From: Formosa haliotis
GTDB taxonomy: Bacteria; Bacteroidota; Bacteroidia; Flavobacteriales; Flavobacteriaceae
Reading direction: 5' to 3'
Assembly (NCBI RefSeq): GCF_001685485.1
Contig: NZ_BDEL01000001.1
Location: 1,795,501-1,859,500 of the forward strand
Length of the DNA: 64,000 bases
A model generated the notes under the pieces. The model was not told the origin of the DNA, made no database searches, and was given only the letters and a program-made list of their open reading frames with translations. Below, piece by piece: positions 17,707 to 28,304 of this stretch. How positions within the stretch are numbered: position 1 is the first letter of the stretch; each line of letters starts with the position of its first letter. Position numbers and translations under genes: made by a program.

Positions 17707-17918
17707 ATTGTAATAAAAACGTCATGAATTTCACCATACTACGTATTTTTACTAAAAACAAAATCAAAGGGCATGTAAATTATTAATAATGAAATTCTTT
17801 AATTAAAAATGAAAAGATTATTTTTATACTACAGGTTTTCCATCTCGAAATTAACACTTATTTATTCCATAAACGTCAAACAAATGAACCTCTACCCGAC
17901 ATTTAAAACTCAACTACT

Positions 17919-19193
17919 ATGATGAAAAAAACTACACTACTTACTGCATTTCTTGCAGTAATTTCGGCAAGTTGTTATGCACAATTTGCAATTGACGGAC
18001 AATTAAGACCGCGTACAGAATACAGACATGGTTACGGAACACTTATAGCCGATGATGCCGATCCGGGATTCGGAATTGCAACTCGTGCAAGAATTAATTT
18101 CGGATTAAAAAAAGAAACCTACGAAGTTTATTTAAGCTTTCAAGATGTATTTGTTTGGGGAGAAAACAGACAAATATTAATTGAAGATAAAAACAATTCG
18201 TTTTCGATATTTGAAGCTTGGGCTAATTTTAGATTAAATGAAAACTGGTCGACAAAACTAGGGCGCCAAGTAATCTCTTACGACGACCAACGCATTCTAG
18301 GAGGCTTAGATTGGGCCCAACAAGGTAGAAACCACGATGCCATTCTTGTTAAACTAGGAAAAGACGCTTTAAAACTAGATTTAGGATTTGCCTACAACCA
18401 GGATTACGATAACATTTCTGGATTTCAAAACACAGATAACACCTATCATACCACCGGATTTTTCTCGTACAAAACTATGCAGTATGCCTATTTAAAAAAC
18501 AACTGGGATGCCTTTTCGGCAAGTTTCTTATTTATGAACAATGGTTTTCAAGAATTTGATGAGGATGATAAAGCCGATGGCATAAGTAATTTACAAACAT
18601 TTGGAACACACCTTACCTACACTAAAAATAAATTTAATACCGCTGCAAATATTTACCTCCAAACTGGGCAGCGCCAAGGAGAGATTAAGGTTAACAGCGG
18701 ACTTTTAGCTAGTCTTGATGCTTACTATAAAATTACTCCTAAAATTAAGTTAGGATTAGGGTTTGAATATATAAGTGGAAAATCGCCTGATTCTGATGCC
18801 GACGAAACCGGAGCGTTCTTCCCGCTATACGGAACCAACCATAAATTTAATGGTTTTATGGATTATTTTTATGTTGGGAATCATGCCAATTCGGTAGGCT
18901 TGGTAGATTTCCATATCAATGCTAATTTCAATTTTGGAGAAAAATCTGAATTATATGTAAATGTTTTAAACTTCTCTGGAGCTGAAGAGCTACCTAGTGG
19001 TGAAAAAAGTTTAGGGACAGAAGTAGATTTGGTATTTCAACACAAGTTTAAAGAATTCTCTATACAGGCTGGCTACTCGCAAATGTTTGCTGCAGATGGC
19101 ATGTACGAACTTAAAAACCTACCAGAAGATTTAGCAGCTAGCACTCAAAACTGGATTTGGGCTATGGTAATTTTAAAACCTAAATTTTTATAA
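17919..19193 (+). CDS. Predicted outer membrane beta-barrel protein (alginate-export/porin-like)
   Basis: A 424-residue secreted barrel protein. The signal peptide MKKTTLLTAFLAVISASCYA is followed by alternating aromatic strands such as LRPRTEYRHGYG, FSIFEAWANFRLNENW and KLGRQVISYDDQRILGG, which resemble the AlgE-like alginate export fold and related porins. No alginate genes are present. The gene is divergent from nirB across a 265-base region holding the shared palindrome, so an outer membrane channel for nitrate or nitrite is the more likely role. Start codons at 17919 and 17922 are both possible. A terminator follows at 19234-19263. Confidence 0.75.
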   Translation: MMKKTTLLTAFLAVISASCYAQFAIDGQLRPRTEYRHGYGTLIADDADPGFGIATRARINFGLKKETYEVYLSFQDVFVWGENRQILIEDKNNSFSIFEAWANFRLNENWSTKLGRQVISYDDQRILGGLDWAQQGRNHDAILVKLGKDALKLDLGFAYNQDYDNISGFQNTDNTYHTTGFFSYKTMQYAYLKNNWDAFSASFLFMNNGFQEFDEDDKADGISNLQTFGTHLTYTKNKFNTAANIYLQTGQRQGEIKVNSGLLASLDAYYKITPKIKLGLGFEYISGKSPDSDADETGAFFPLYGTNHKFNGFMDYFYVGNHANSVGLVDFHINANFNFGEKSELYVNVLNFSGAEELPSGEKSLGTEVDLVFQHKFKEFSIQAGYSQMFAADGMYELKNLPEDLAASTQNWIWAMVILKPKFL

Positions 19194-19233
19194 TAAACAC
19201 TAAATTTAAAGTAGGTCTTAATTTTAGAAAAAC

Positions 19234-19263
19234 CTGTGAAACATAATTTCACAGTTTTTTTTT
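19234..19263 (+). terminator. Intrinsic terminator after the barrel protein gene
   Basis: CTGTGAAA, a CATAA loop and TTTCACAG form an eight-base-pair stem followed by nine T. It begins 41 bases after the stop codon. Confidence 0.8.
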
Positions 19264-19400
19264 ATAGGCCTTTTTACCCACAAAACGAAGTAGGTAAAAT
19301 AAAGTGATTCCTTGGTGTTTTGCTTCAATCTGAAGCGCGATTTCACACTATTAATCATCTTAATAAATTAAATTCAAGGTTTACAACTTTTATCGTTATG

Positions 19401-20147
19401 TGATGCTAAAACAGGTTCAGCATGACGCTCCGATTTAACATATCCAAATTACTACATTAATCCAATTTCAAATCAACTAATCTGTCTTTAATCCTAGCTC
19501 TAAAATCTTGCTTCTAAAAAGAGATTCTTCACTCCGCTGCGCTACGTTCTGAATGACACTTAGTTTTGTTATTTCGACGACAGGAGGAATCTCATCTTCA
19601 AATTAACCCAAATCGTCACTTTGAACTTGTTTCAAGGTCTCACTGAGTGGGCACATATTATAATCAGGATGAGATGCTGAAACAGGTTCAGCATGACGCT
19701 CCGATCTAACATATCCAAATTACTACATTAATCCATTTTCAAATTAACTAATCTGTCTTTAATCCTGGTTCTAAAATCTTGCTTCTAAAAAGAGTCTCTT
19801 CACTCCGCTGCGCTACGTTCTGAATGATACTTAGATTTGTTATTCCGACGATAGGAGAAATCTCATCTTCAAATAAATCCAAATCGTCACCTTGAACTTG
19901 TTTCAAGGTCTCACTGAGTTGGCACATATTATAATCAGGATGAGATGCTGAAACAGGTTCAGCATGACGCTCCGATCTAACATATCCAAATTACTACATT
20001 AATCCATTTTCAAATTAACTAATCTGTCTTTAATCCTGGTTCTAAAATCTTGCTTCTAAAAAGAGTCTCTTCACTCCGCTGCGCTACGTTCTACATGACA
20101 CTTAGATTTATCATTCCGACGATAGGAGAAATCTCATCTTCAAATCT
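19401..20147. repeat. Tandem repeat, 271-bp unit, about 2.75 copies
   Basis: Three landmarks recur at exactly 271 bp. GATGCT(G/A)AAACAGG starts at 19402, 19673 and 19944. CTCATCTTCAAAT starts at 19591, 19862 and 20133. TGAACTTGTTTCA starts at 19622 and 19893. Units 2 and 3 are nearly identical; unit 1 is more diverged. Within each unit are two palindromes, ATGCTGAA-ACAGG-TTCAGCAT and ACCTTGAA-CTTGT-TTCAAGGT, plus a CTCCGCTGCGCTACGTTCTG segment. No open frame spans the unit. Confidence 0.92.
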
Positions 20148-20220
20148 TCAAATTGTTACATTTTCAAATCGATACATTGATACATTGTTACATTGATACA
20201 TAAAATAAGTTCTACAAACT

Positions 20221-20253
20221 AAAAAAAGCCTTCCAAACTTGCGTTTAGAAGGC
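20221..20253 (-). terminator. Intrinsic terminator of secDF
   Basis: On the minus strand GCCTTCTAAAC, a GCAA loop and GTTTGGAAGGC form a stem of eleven pairs (one mismatch or wobble), followed by seven T. It lies 28 bases after the stop codon. Confidence 0.88.
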
Positions 20254-20280
20254 CTTTTATATATTTTAAAAGATGATTAC

Positions 20281-23241
20281 TTATGCAGCAACTTCACCTT
20301 CTTTTAATTTTCTTTTCTTTTCAGAAGCATCTAATGTATCGTACATGATTGGTGTTGCGATAAATAATGATGAGTAGGTACCTACTACAACTCCTACGAT
20401 TAACGCAAACATAAATCCACGAATAGAATCTCCACCAAAGATAAAGATTGCTAATAACACTACTAACGTAGTTAACGACGTATTTAAGGTTCTACTTAGT
20501 GTGCTACTTAACGATACGTTTACCACTTTGTTTAAGTTCCATGTTGTATGTTCGTGGAAGAATTCTCTAATTCTATCAAAAACAACAACCGTATCATTCA
20601 GCGAGTAACCAATTACAGTTAGAATAGCCGCAATAAATGCTTGATCTATTTCCATGTTGAATGGCATGAATTTGTAAGTTAGAGAGAATACCCCTAATAC
20701 AATAATAACATCGTGGAATACAGCAGCAACTGCTCCTAATGAATATTGCCATTTTTTGAAACGGAATAAGATATATAAGAATACTACAATTAAAGATCCT
20801 AATACAGCCCAGAATGATTCTTTTTTAATATCATCTGCGATGGTTGGACTTACTTTGTAAGATTTCATTAAACCTACCGTTTTGTGCTCGTTATCGCTAA
20901 TAAAGTCTTCATAAGAGATTCCAGTTAAATGTGGTTGTAACGCTGTGTATAAATCTCTTCTGATTTCTTCATCAACCTCTGCACTAGTTTCATCAACTTT
21001 ATACTTCGTAGTAATTTTTACTTGATTCGCACTACCAAAAGTTTTTGCATCTGCACTACCAAATTTTTCAGATAAAATTGGCACTAATTCCGATGGCTTA
21101 ACATTTTCGTTAAAACGTACTTGGTAGTTTCTACCTCCAACAAAATCTACACCTTGATCTAATCCGTTTGTAAATAAAGATCCTAAACTAACTACTAATA
21201 AAACACCTGAAATGATGTAAGCAATTTTACGTTTTTCAAGGAATTTAATATTGATATTTCTGAATAGGTTTTTAGTAATTCCAGTTGAGAAATCTAAGTT
21301 TCCACCACGGTTAACATACCAGTCAATTAATAATCTTGTAATAAAGATCGCTGTAAATAATGACGTTACAATACCAATTAATAAAGTCGTTGCGAATCCT
21401 TTAATTGGCCCTGTTCCAAATACAAATAAGATTAAAGCTGTTAAACCTGTAGTAATGTTAGCATCTAAAATAGAAGATAAGGCATTACTAAATCCGTCTT
21501 GAATAGCTTCTCTTTGTCCTTTACCATTCGTAATCTCTTCCCTAATACGCTCGTAAATTAACACGTTCGCATCTACCGACATACCAATGGTTAATACAAT
21601 ACCGGCAATACCAGGTAAGGTTAATACCGCACCTAAACCAGATAATACACCAAATATTAATAAGATGTTTAATGCCATGGCGATATCTGCAAAACCTCCA
21701 GCTTTACCGTAATAGAATATCATCCATAATAACACTAAAGCCAAAGCAATAATGAAAGAAACTTTACCGCTATCTATAGCTTCCTGACCTAAAGATGGTC
21801 CTACAACTTCACTTTGAATAATATCTGCAGAAGCAGGTAATTTACCAGCACGTAAAACGTTTGCTAAATCGACAGCTTCGTTTAATGTAAAGTTTCCAGA
21901 AATTTCTGAATTTCCACCAGCAATTGGTCCAGTAGTTACACCTGGCGCAGAGTATACTACGTTATCTAAAACAATAGCTATTTGACTTTGTTGAGAGAAT
22001 GCTTTTCCAGTCATTTCTTCCCAAACTTTAGCTCCTTTTGCATTCATTTGCATAGACACAGAAGGCTTCCCTAATTGGTCGTATTGTTGTGTTGCATTAG
22101 TTACAACAGCACCACTCATTGGAGGTACATTTTCTCTGTTACCAATTAAAGCATATAAACCAACAGTTTCAGTATTCTTTTCTGGCATACCAAAAGCAAA
22201 CTTTACATAGCGTTGCTCTACCGGAAGTAACGCTCTTACGTCTGCTCTGTTTAAGTAATCTAAAACGGTTTGCTTGTCTTTAACGTCAAATTGAGCCACG
22301 ATTGGACCTCCTTGATACCCTTGTCCAACGATTAAATCTAATAATGGGTTAGCATCTACTTTAGTAGAATCTGTTTCTGCTTCTCCTAATAAATCATCAA
22401 TTTGAGAATCGCTCTCCGATGTTTCTTTAGTAGCTCCTTCTGAAGCTTCTGTTTTCGCTTTAATTTCTTCTTTTAAAACGTTGTTTGCTTGTACAATAAA
22501 AGGGATTAATTGCTCACCTTTGTATACATCCCAAAATTCTAATTGCGCCGTACTTTGTAATAATTTCTTAGCACGCTCTACATCTTTTACACCTGGTAAT
22601 TCTACTAAAATACGACCAGATTCTCCAAGACGTTGAATGTTTGGAGAAGTAACCCCAAATTCATCAATACGCTTACGTAATACCTCGAACGCAGAAGTAA
22701 TAGATTCATCAATTTTTCTGTCGATGATTGGCTTTACTTGATCGTCTGTCATATCAAAAGTAATCTCATCACTTAAGGCTCTGTTAGCAAAAATATCTGG
22801 AGAAGCTAATTTTGTATCTCCTTTAATTTTATCGAACGCGATATAGAAATCTTCTAAATATGTATTCTGACTGTTTTTCTGAAGTTCTGAAGCATCGTCT
22901 AACGCTTTGTTGAATGCTGGTTCGCTAGTGTGATTAGCTAAACCTTTTAAAATGTCTTTTACAGACACTTGAAGAATTACATTTATACCTCCTTTAAGGT
23001 CTAGACCAAGATTCATGGCCTTGTCTTTTACCTCATTATACGTATAATCTGCAATTCCTAAATTAAACACTTTCTCTGTAGAAAGTGAATCTAAATACTG
23101 ACGCTCTTTTACGGCATCACCTTTTGAATACGCTTTTGCATCGTCCTCTATACTATTCGCTTTAAAAGTGAATGATAGTTGGTAAATACTTACCAAACCG
23201 AACAAGATTGCAAACAATTTTACTAAACCTTTATTCTGCAT
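20281..23241 (-). CDS. secDF: Fused protein translocase subunit SecDF
   Basis: Inner membrane protein that uses the proton gradient to help pull secreted proteins through SecYEG. The 986-residue chain joins SecD (residues 1-~640) and SecF (~660-986), the usual fused form in Bacteroidota. SecD marks include LGLDLKGGINVILQV near residue 77, IDEFGVTSPNIQRLGESGRILVELPG (split: IDEFGVTSPNIQ, GRILVELPG) and SVDANVLIYERIREE. SecF marks include GVDFVGGRNYQVRF and NDTVVVFDRIREFF. A low-complexity acidic insert (TSESDSQIDDLLGEAETD) sits near residue 275. It is monocistronic, with its own terminator downstream. Confidence 0.96.
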   Translation of the reverse strand: MQNKGLVKLFAILFGLVSIYQLSFTFKANSIEDDAKAYSKGDAVKERQYLDSLSTEKVFNLGIADYTYNEVKDKAMNLGLDLKGGINVILQVSVKDILKGLANHTSEPAFNKALDDASELQKNSQNTYLEDFYIAFDKIKGDTKLASPDIFANRALSDEITFDMTDDQVKPIIDRKIDESITSAFEVLRKRIDEFGVTSPNIQRLGESGRILVELPGVKDVERAKKLLQSTAQLEFWDVYKGEQLIPFIVQANNVLKEEIKAKTEASEGATKETSESDSQIDDLLGEAETDSTKVDANPLLDLIVGQGYQGGPIVAQFDVKDKQTVLDYLNRADVRALLPVEQRYVKFAFGMPEKNTETVGLYALIGNRENVPPMSGAVVTNATQQYDQLGKPSVSMQMNAKGAKVWEEMTGKAFSQQSQIAIVLDNVVYSAPGVTTGPIAGGNSEISGNFTLNEAVDLANVLRAGKLPASADIIQSEVVGPSLGQEAIDSGKVSFIIALALVLLWMIFYYGKAGGFADIAMALNILLIFGVLSGLGAVLTLPGIAGIVLTIGMSVDANVLIYERIREEITNGKGQREAIQDGFSNALSSILDANITTGLTALILFVFGTGPIKGFATTLLIGIVTSLFTAIFITRLLIDWYVNRGGNLDFSTGITKNLFRNINIKFLEKRKIAYIISGVLLVVSLGSLFTNGLDQGVDFVGGRNYQVRFNENVKPSELVPILSEKFGSADAKTFGSANQVKITTKYKVDETSAEVDEEIRRDLYTALQPHLTGISYEDFISDNEHKTVGLMKSYKVSPTIADDIKKESFWAVLGSLIVVFLYILFRFKKWQYSLGAVAAVFHDVIIVLGVFSLTYKFMPFNMEIDQAFIAAILTVIGYSLNDTVVVFDRIREFFHEHTTWNLNKVVNVSLSSTLSRTLNTSLTTLVVLLAIFIFGGDSIRGFMFALIVGVVVGTYSSLFIATPIMYDTLDASEKKRKLKEGEVAA

Positions 23242-23490
23242 TATTTAATTAATTATTTATTAGTCAATTTTTAATAGTGCGACACAATTAATGTCGGTAC
23301 TATTTATTTTTTTGTTGATTTTTTTTTACGAAGTGAAGCACACCCTAATTTTCAAAGCAAGGTTGATTTACCAAGAAAATTATAGCCTTATAATTGCCTT
23401 TTTTATGTTACGGACGTTGATTTAAACGGATAATTATGCACTTTCATAATTACCACATTTCTAAACTGAGAAGCAGAAATATTAACGACC

Positions 23491-24114
23491 TTAAGCTAAA
23501 GGCCCTGCCCGAACTTCGGGTATTTGTTTAGAATTATTTTCTATTGCGAGCGCAATAGTGGTATAAAACTTATAAGCGACTTTAATTGAAGGAAATTCAA
23601 TATTATCTGTCGTATGGTTTACATATAAGTGATCGTTTGTATTACTAAAGTGATGACTGCTCGCTTTTAATTCGACCGCAACTTTTCCTGCATGTTCAAA
23701 TGCAAAATCGTTACCGTTATGAATTTCATAAACATCAAAATTATAGGTAATTTCTTGATCTTGAGAAGGGAATTCAGTAGAATTGCTACGGTGTTTTGAA
23801 GCAGAATTCTCAAACTCTAAAGATTGATCTTCGGCTAAAGCCGTTTTAATATGATCTATGTCGGCATCACTATAATACGTGATTTTTAAGACCCCTTCTT
23901 CATTTTGTACAACCTGAATATTATCGGCACCAATGGCTTGTAACTTGTGCTTAACTGCTAAAATGGCTTGCTCTGCTTTATCTTGCGCAAATACATCACC
24001 AGAAAATTGTAAAACAATTTCCTGATTAGGCACAACGTGCTGCTGCTGACTAGCAACACCAAAAAAAAAGGCTACAGTTACAATTAAAGTACTAAAGTAC
24101 CATTTTAGATTCAT
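23491..24114 (-). CDS. Conserved hypothetical exported protein
   Basis: A 207-residue protein I cannot assign. It has an N-terminal signal or anchor (MNLKWYFSTLIVTVAFFFGVASQ), then a mixed alpha/beta domain (about 25-100) of the form IVLQFSGDVFAQDKAEQAIL with a matching VVQNEEGVLKITYYSD strand. That layout could be an HMA- or BON-like small domain, but this is a guess. The rest is polar and His-rich (SSHHFSNTNDHLYVNHTTD). The C terminus EVRAGPLA is encoded across the palindrome CCCGAA-C-TTCGGG (23508-23520), which looks like a repeat that grew into the gene end. The -7 element TATATTTG ends four bases before the ATG, predicting a leaderless mRNA. Confidence 0.7.
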   Translation of the reverse strand: MNLKWYFSTLIVTVAFFFGVASQQQHVVPNQEIVLQFSGDVFAQDKAEQAILAVKHKLQAIGADNIQVVQNEEGVLKITYYSDADIDHIKTALAEDQSLEFENSASKHRSNSTEFPSQDQEITYNFDVYEIHNGNDFAFEHAGKVAVELKASSHHFSNTNDHLYVNHTTDNIEFPSIKVAYKFYTTIALAIENNSKQIPEVRAGPLA

Positions 24115-24118
24115 GCGC

Positions 24119-24126
24119 CAAATATA
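24119..24126 (-). promoter_or_regulatory. TAnnTTTG -7 element, leaderless layout
   Basis: On the minus strand TATATTTG is followed by GCGC and then the ATG at 24114. With initiation a few bases after the element, the mRNA would begin at or next to the start codon. Confidence 0.6.
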
Positions 24127-24402
24127 TAAAAAATTTAAGATTACGTTCTATGCTTAAACGTTTATTATAGAATAATATAAGGCCTTTTAAAACTTTAAGA
24201 TTTCAGTCTTAATAAATGTAACAAAACCGACTTAAACCTGCTGATTACCCAATAATTAAAACAAATCACGATATAACGCTTTCATGTTAAGAGGGCTACA
24301 TACAAACCTTAAATTCTAATTTCAGTGCATATATAGCTCTTGATTTAGAAAAAAATGCGAAACTTGAACCATAATCACATCAGAAAGACCAAAATAATTA
24401 TT

Positions 24403-24410
24403 TATATTTG
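24403..24410 (+). promoter_or_regulatory. TAnnTTTG -7 element for the small membrane protein gene
   Basis: TATATTTG, 55 bases before the ATG at 24466, in the right orientation. Confidence 0.5.
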
Positions 24411-24465
24411 GTTATAGACCTATTGCCCTGTAAACCAAAACAACTAAGCACTTTAGACTAATTTT

Positions 24466-24669
24466 ATGAATAGAATTTTCGCAATTATTATCGGGATATT
24501 AGGAGTCTCGAACATCGCTTATAGTTTTTACCAAAATCCAGAATTCGAACGCCTTTTTGGAATAGATATGAATGTATGGATATATAGATTAATCTGGGCG
24601 GCCCTTGCTGCTAAAGGCGTTTACGATTTTTTCACTAAAAAGAATCCTGAGCAATTAAACCAAAACTAA
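24466..24669 (+). CDS. Small hypothetical membrane protein
   Basis: A 67-residue protein with an N-terminal membrane segment (MNRIFAIIIGILGVSNIAYS) and a second hydrophobic stretch (MNVWIYRLIWAALAAKGVYDFF), ending in a charged tail KKNPEQLNQN. It is probably a two-span inner membrane protein. I do not recognise a family. A second small gene follows after 39 bases, and both share one promoter and the terminator at 24862-24897. A real gene is favoured by its promoter, clean start and hydrophobic pattern. Confidence 0.65.
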   Translation: MNRIFAIIIGILGVSNIAYSFYQNPEFERLFGIDMNVWIYRLIWAALAAKGVYDFFTKKNPEQLNQN

Positions 24670-24708
24670 GGGAGTTTACCTTAAACTTTAAAATTTAATC
24701 CTAAAATA

Positions 24709-24831
24709 ATGGGCATTAAAAATAAAAAGATCCTTGAAAGAATGGCACTCGTAGCAATAGTTATTATGGTCGTGCATTTTCTTGACTATGCTTCAGGCGA
24801 ATTTTTAGAAGGCTGGAATAACCCTAAATAA
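24709..24831 (+). CDS. Very small hypothetical membrane protein (40 aa)
   Basis: Starts ATG at 24709 and stops TAA at 24829-24831, giving 40 residues. Basic residues (MGIKNKKILERM) precede one hydrophobic segment (ALVAIVIMVVHFLDYASG) and a short acidic/aromatic tail (EFLEGWNNPK). This is the expected shape of a single-span membrane miniprotein. It lies 39 bases after the 67-residue gene and 30 bases before a strong terminator, which supports it as the last gene of a two-gene unit. Function unknown. Confidence 0.55.
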   Translation: MGIKNKKILERMALVAIVIMVVHFLDYASGEFLEGWNNPK

Positions 24832-24861
24832 ATTAAACGTTTACAACGCTAATATCAAAAC

Positions 24862-24897
24862 AAAAAAAAAGGACCATCTTTTCAGACCGTCCTTTTT
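24862..24897. terminator. Bidirectional terminator between the small genes and mdh
   Basis: AAAAAGGAC...GTCCTTTTT with an inner TCT-TTTC-AGA stem; A-tract on the left and T-tract on the right, so it works for both converging units. Confidence 0.75.
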
Positions 24898-24917
24898 ATA
24901 GTATTTCGAATTAGAGA

Positions 24918-25844
24918 TTATACCTCTAATAATCCATTTGTTTTTCTAACACCATCGGCACTAGCTGCTAAATGAGATTTCTCTTCATCGTTAAGCGTAA
25001 TATCAACGATTTTTTCAATTCCATCTTTTCCTAAAACCACAGGCACACCTAAACAGATATCGCTTAAACCGTACTCACCGTCTAATAAAGCAGAACATGG
25101 GAAAATCTTTTTAGTATCGCAAGCAATGGCTTGAACCATTCCAGATACTGCTGCTCCTGGAGCATACCAAGCCGAAGTTCCTAATAATTTAGTTAATGTA
25201 GCTCCTCCAACTTTAGTGTCTTCTTTAACTTGATTTAAACGCTCTTCAGATAAAAATTCTGAAACAGGCACACTATTTCTAGTCGCTAAACGAGTTAATG
25301 GGAACATACCTGTATCGCTATGTCCACCAATTACCATACCGTCAACATCGCTAATAGGCGCACCTAAAGCTTCTGCTAATCTATATTTAAAACGAGCAGA
25401 ATCTAAAGCTCCACCCATTCCAATAATTCTATTTTTTGGTAAACCTGTTGCTTTATGCGCTAAATAGGTCATAGTATCCATTGGATTACTTACCACAATA
25501 AGAATCATGTTTGGAGAATGCTCTAATAAACTTGTAGATACATTCTTAACAATACCAGCATTAATACCAATAAGTTCTTCTCTTGTCATTCCAGGTTTTC
25601 TAGGAATACCACTTGTAATTACACAAACATCACTACCTGCTGTTTGGCTATAATCGTTAGTTACTCCTGTAATTTTTGTGTCGAATCCGTTTAAAGATGC
25701 TGTTTGCATTAAGTCCATAGCTTTCCCTTCAGCAAAACCTTCTTTAATGTCTAACAATACAACTTCTGAAGCAAAGTTTTTAATAGCAATATATTCTGCA
25801 CAACTTGCACCTACTGCTCCTGCTCCAACTACTGTTACTTTCAT
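24918..25844 (-). CDS. mdh: Malate dehydrogenase
   Basis: Oxidises malate to oxaloacetate with NAD+ in the citric acid cycle. The 308-residue length and motifs fit the LDH-like (type 3) malate dehydrogenases: VVGAGAVGASCAEYIA at the N terminus, a GIPRKPGMTREELIGIN mobile loop with the substrate-binding arginines, VSNPMDTMTYLA, and GGHSDTGMFPLTR with the catalytic histidine (near residue 175). It is monocistronic, ending in the shared terminator at 24862-24897. The start ATG gives the Rossmann strand directly (MKVTVVGAGAVG), so it is secure. Confidence 0.96.
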   Translation of the reverse strand: MKVTVVGAGAVGASCAEYIAIKNFASEVVLLDIKEGFAEGKAMDLMQTASLNGFDTKITGVTNDYSQTAGSDVCVITSGIPRKPGMTREELIGINAGIVKNVSTSLLEHSPNMILIVVSNPMDTMTYLAHKATGLPKNRIIGMGGALDSARFKYRLAEALGAPISDVDGMVIGGHSDTGMFPLTRLATRNSVPVSEFLSEERLNQVKEDTKVGGATLTKLLGTSAWYAPGAAVSGMVQAIACDTKKIFPCSALLDGEYGLSDICLGVPVVLGKDGIEKIVDITLNDEEKSHLAASADGVRKTNGLLEV

Positions 25845-26010
25845 TATATTTTATTTTAAGTTTGAAATTATTTTATTCGCGCTAATTTAACGCTTTTAAG
25901 ACAACTAACACTTACCCCTAATACGAATTATTGCATTATTATAAGTTTTAGTTATTTGTTTTTATTATTACGTTATTTAAAAAAAACACGTTTTTAAATG
26001 ATGATTAGTT

Positions 26011-26044
26011 AAAAAAAACACCTTAAACTAAATGTCAAGGTGTT
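26011..26044 (-). terminator. Intrinsic terminator of gyrB
   Basis: On the minus strand AACACCTT and AAGGTGTT pair around a loop of about eleven bases and are followed by a T run (26011-26018). Confidence 0.8.
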
Positions 26045-26056
26045 CTAAATTATATA

Positions 26057-28003
<1,947 letters not shown>

Positions 28004-28035
28004 TTATATGTTATATTTTGGATATTAATCATAAA

Positions 28036-28062
28036 AAATGATGCACGTATGCACCATCTTGA
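28036..28062 (-). promoter_or_regulatory. Hairpin with UACG loop and U-tract in the gyrB leader
   Basis: On the minus strand ATGGTGCA-TACG-TGCATCAT forms eight pairs (one G-U), can extend by three more, and is followed by six T. It lies just after the predicted transcription start and about 40 bases before the ATG. It may be an mRNA-stabilising 5' hairpin or an attenuator. Confidence 0.6.
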
Positions 28063-28069
28063 ACACTTA

Positions 28070-28077
28070 CAAATATA
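28070..28077 (-). promoter_or_regulatory. gyrB promoter -7 element
   Basis: TATATTTG on the minus strand, 72 bases before the gyrB ATG, giving a leader of about 65 nt. Confidence 0.55.
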
Positions 28078-28304
28078 CGAAATTAAAAACTGTTTTTAAA
28101 GATTTTAACGCCCTAACAACAATTTTTATCAACATTTGCTAAAATAAACAAAATGCCTTAAAAGCTCTAAAAACTAGCTTAAATTAGATTTTACACGTAA
28201 TTATTAAGATGTTAAAACTGCAAAAATCAAAATTTTGCTTAAACGGCTTTTAATTAGGTTTTCTATTTTTTAAGAGAGATAAAAATATATGCTAAACTTC
28301 GTAT

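Larger units (their letters stand above)
19194..20280. other. Gene-free block of about 1.1 kb dominated by repeats
   Basis: No supported coding frame is seen. After the terminator at 19234-19263 comes about 140 bases of unassigned sequence, then the 271-bp tandem repeat, then a short microrepeat (20171-20200, ATTGATAC/ATTGTTAC variants), and last the secDF terminator. The block separates the nitrate island from secDF. Confidence 0.8.
24115..24465. other. Divergent intergenic region
   Basis: The 351-base gap separates the exported protein gene (minus) from the small membrane protein gene (plus). It holds a -7 element on each side (24119-24126 minus, 24403-24410 plus). Otherwise it is AT-rich with no frame or RNA gene that I recognise. 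Confidence 0.6.

Noticed and set aside
17919..19193. Alginate exporter function
   Set aside because: Only fold-level similarity; no alginate synthesis genes, and the context is nitrate assimilation.
19401..20147. CRISPR array
   Set aside because: The 271-bp units are tandem and almost identical throughout, with no short constant repeat separated by unique spacers, and no cas genes are nearby.
20171..20200. Functional microsatellite (ATTGATAC/ATTGTTAC)
   Set aside because: About three imperfect copies in AT-rich spacer; similar words near 45,680 suggest background composition or repeat debris.
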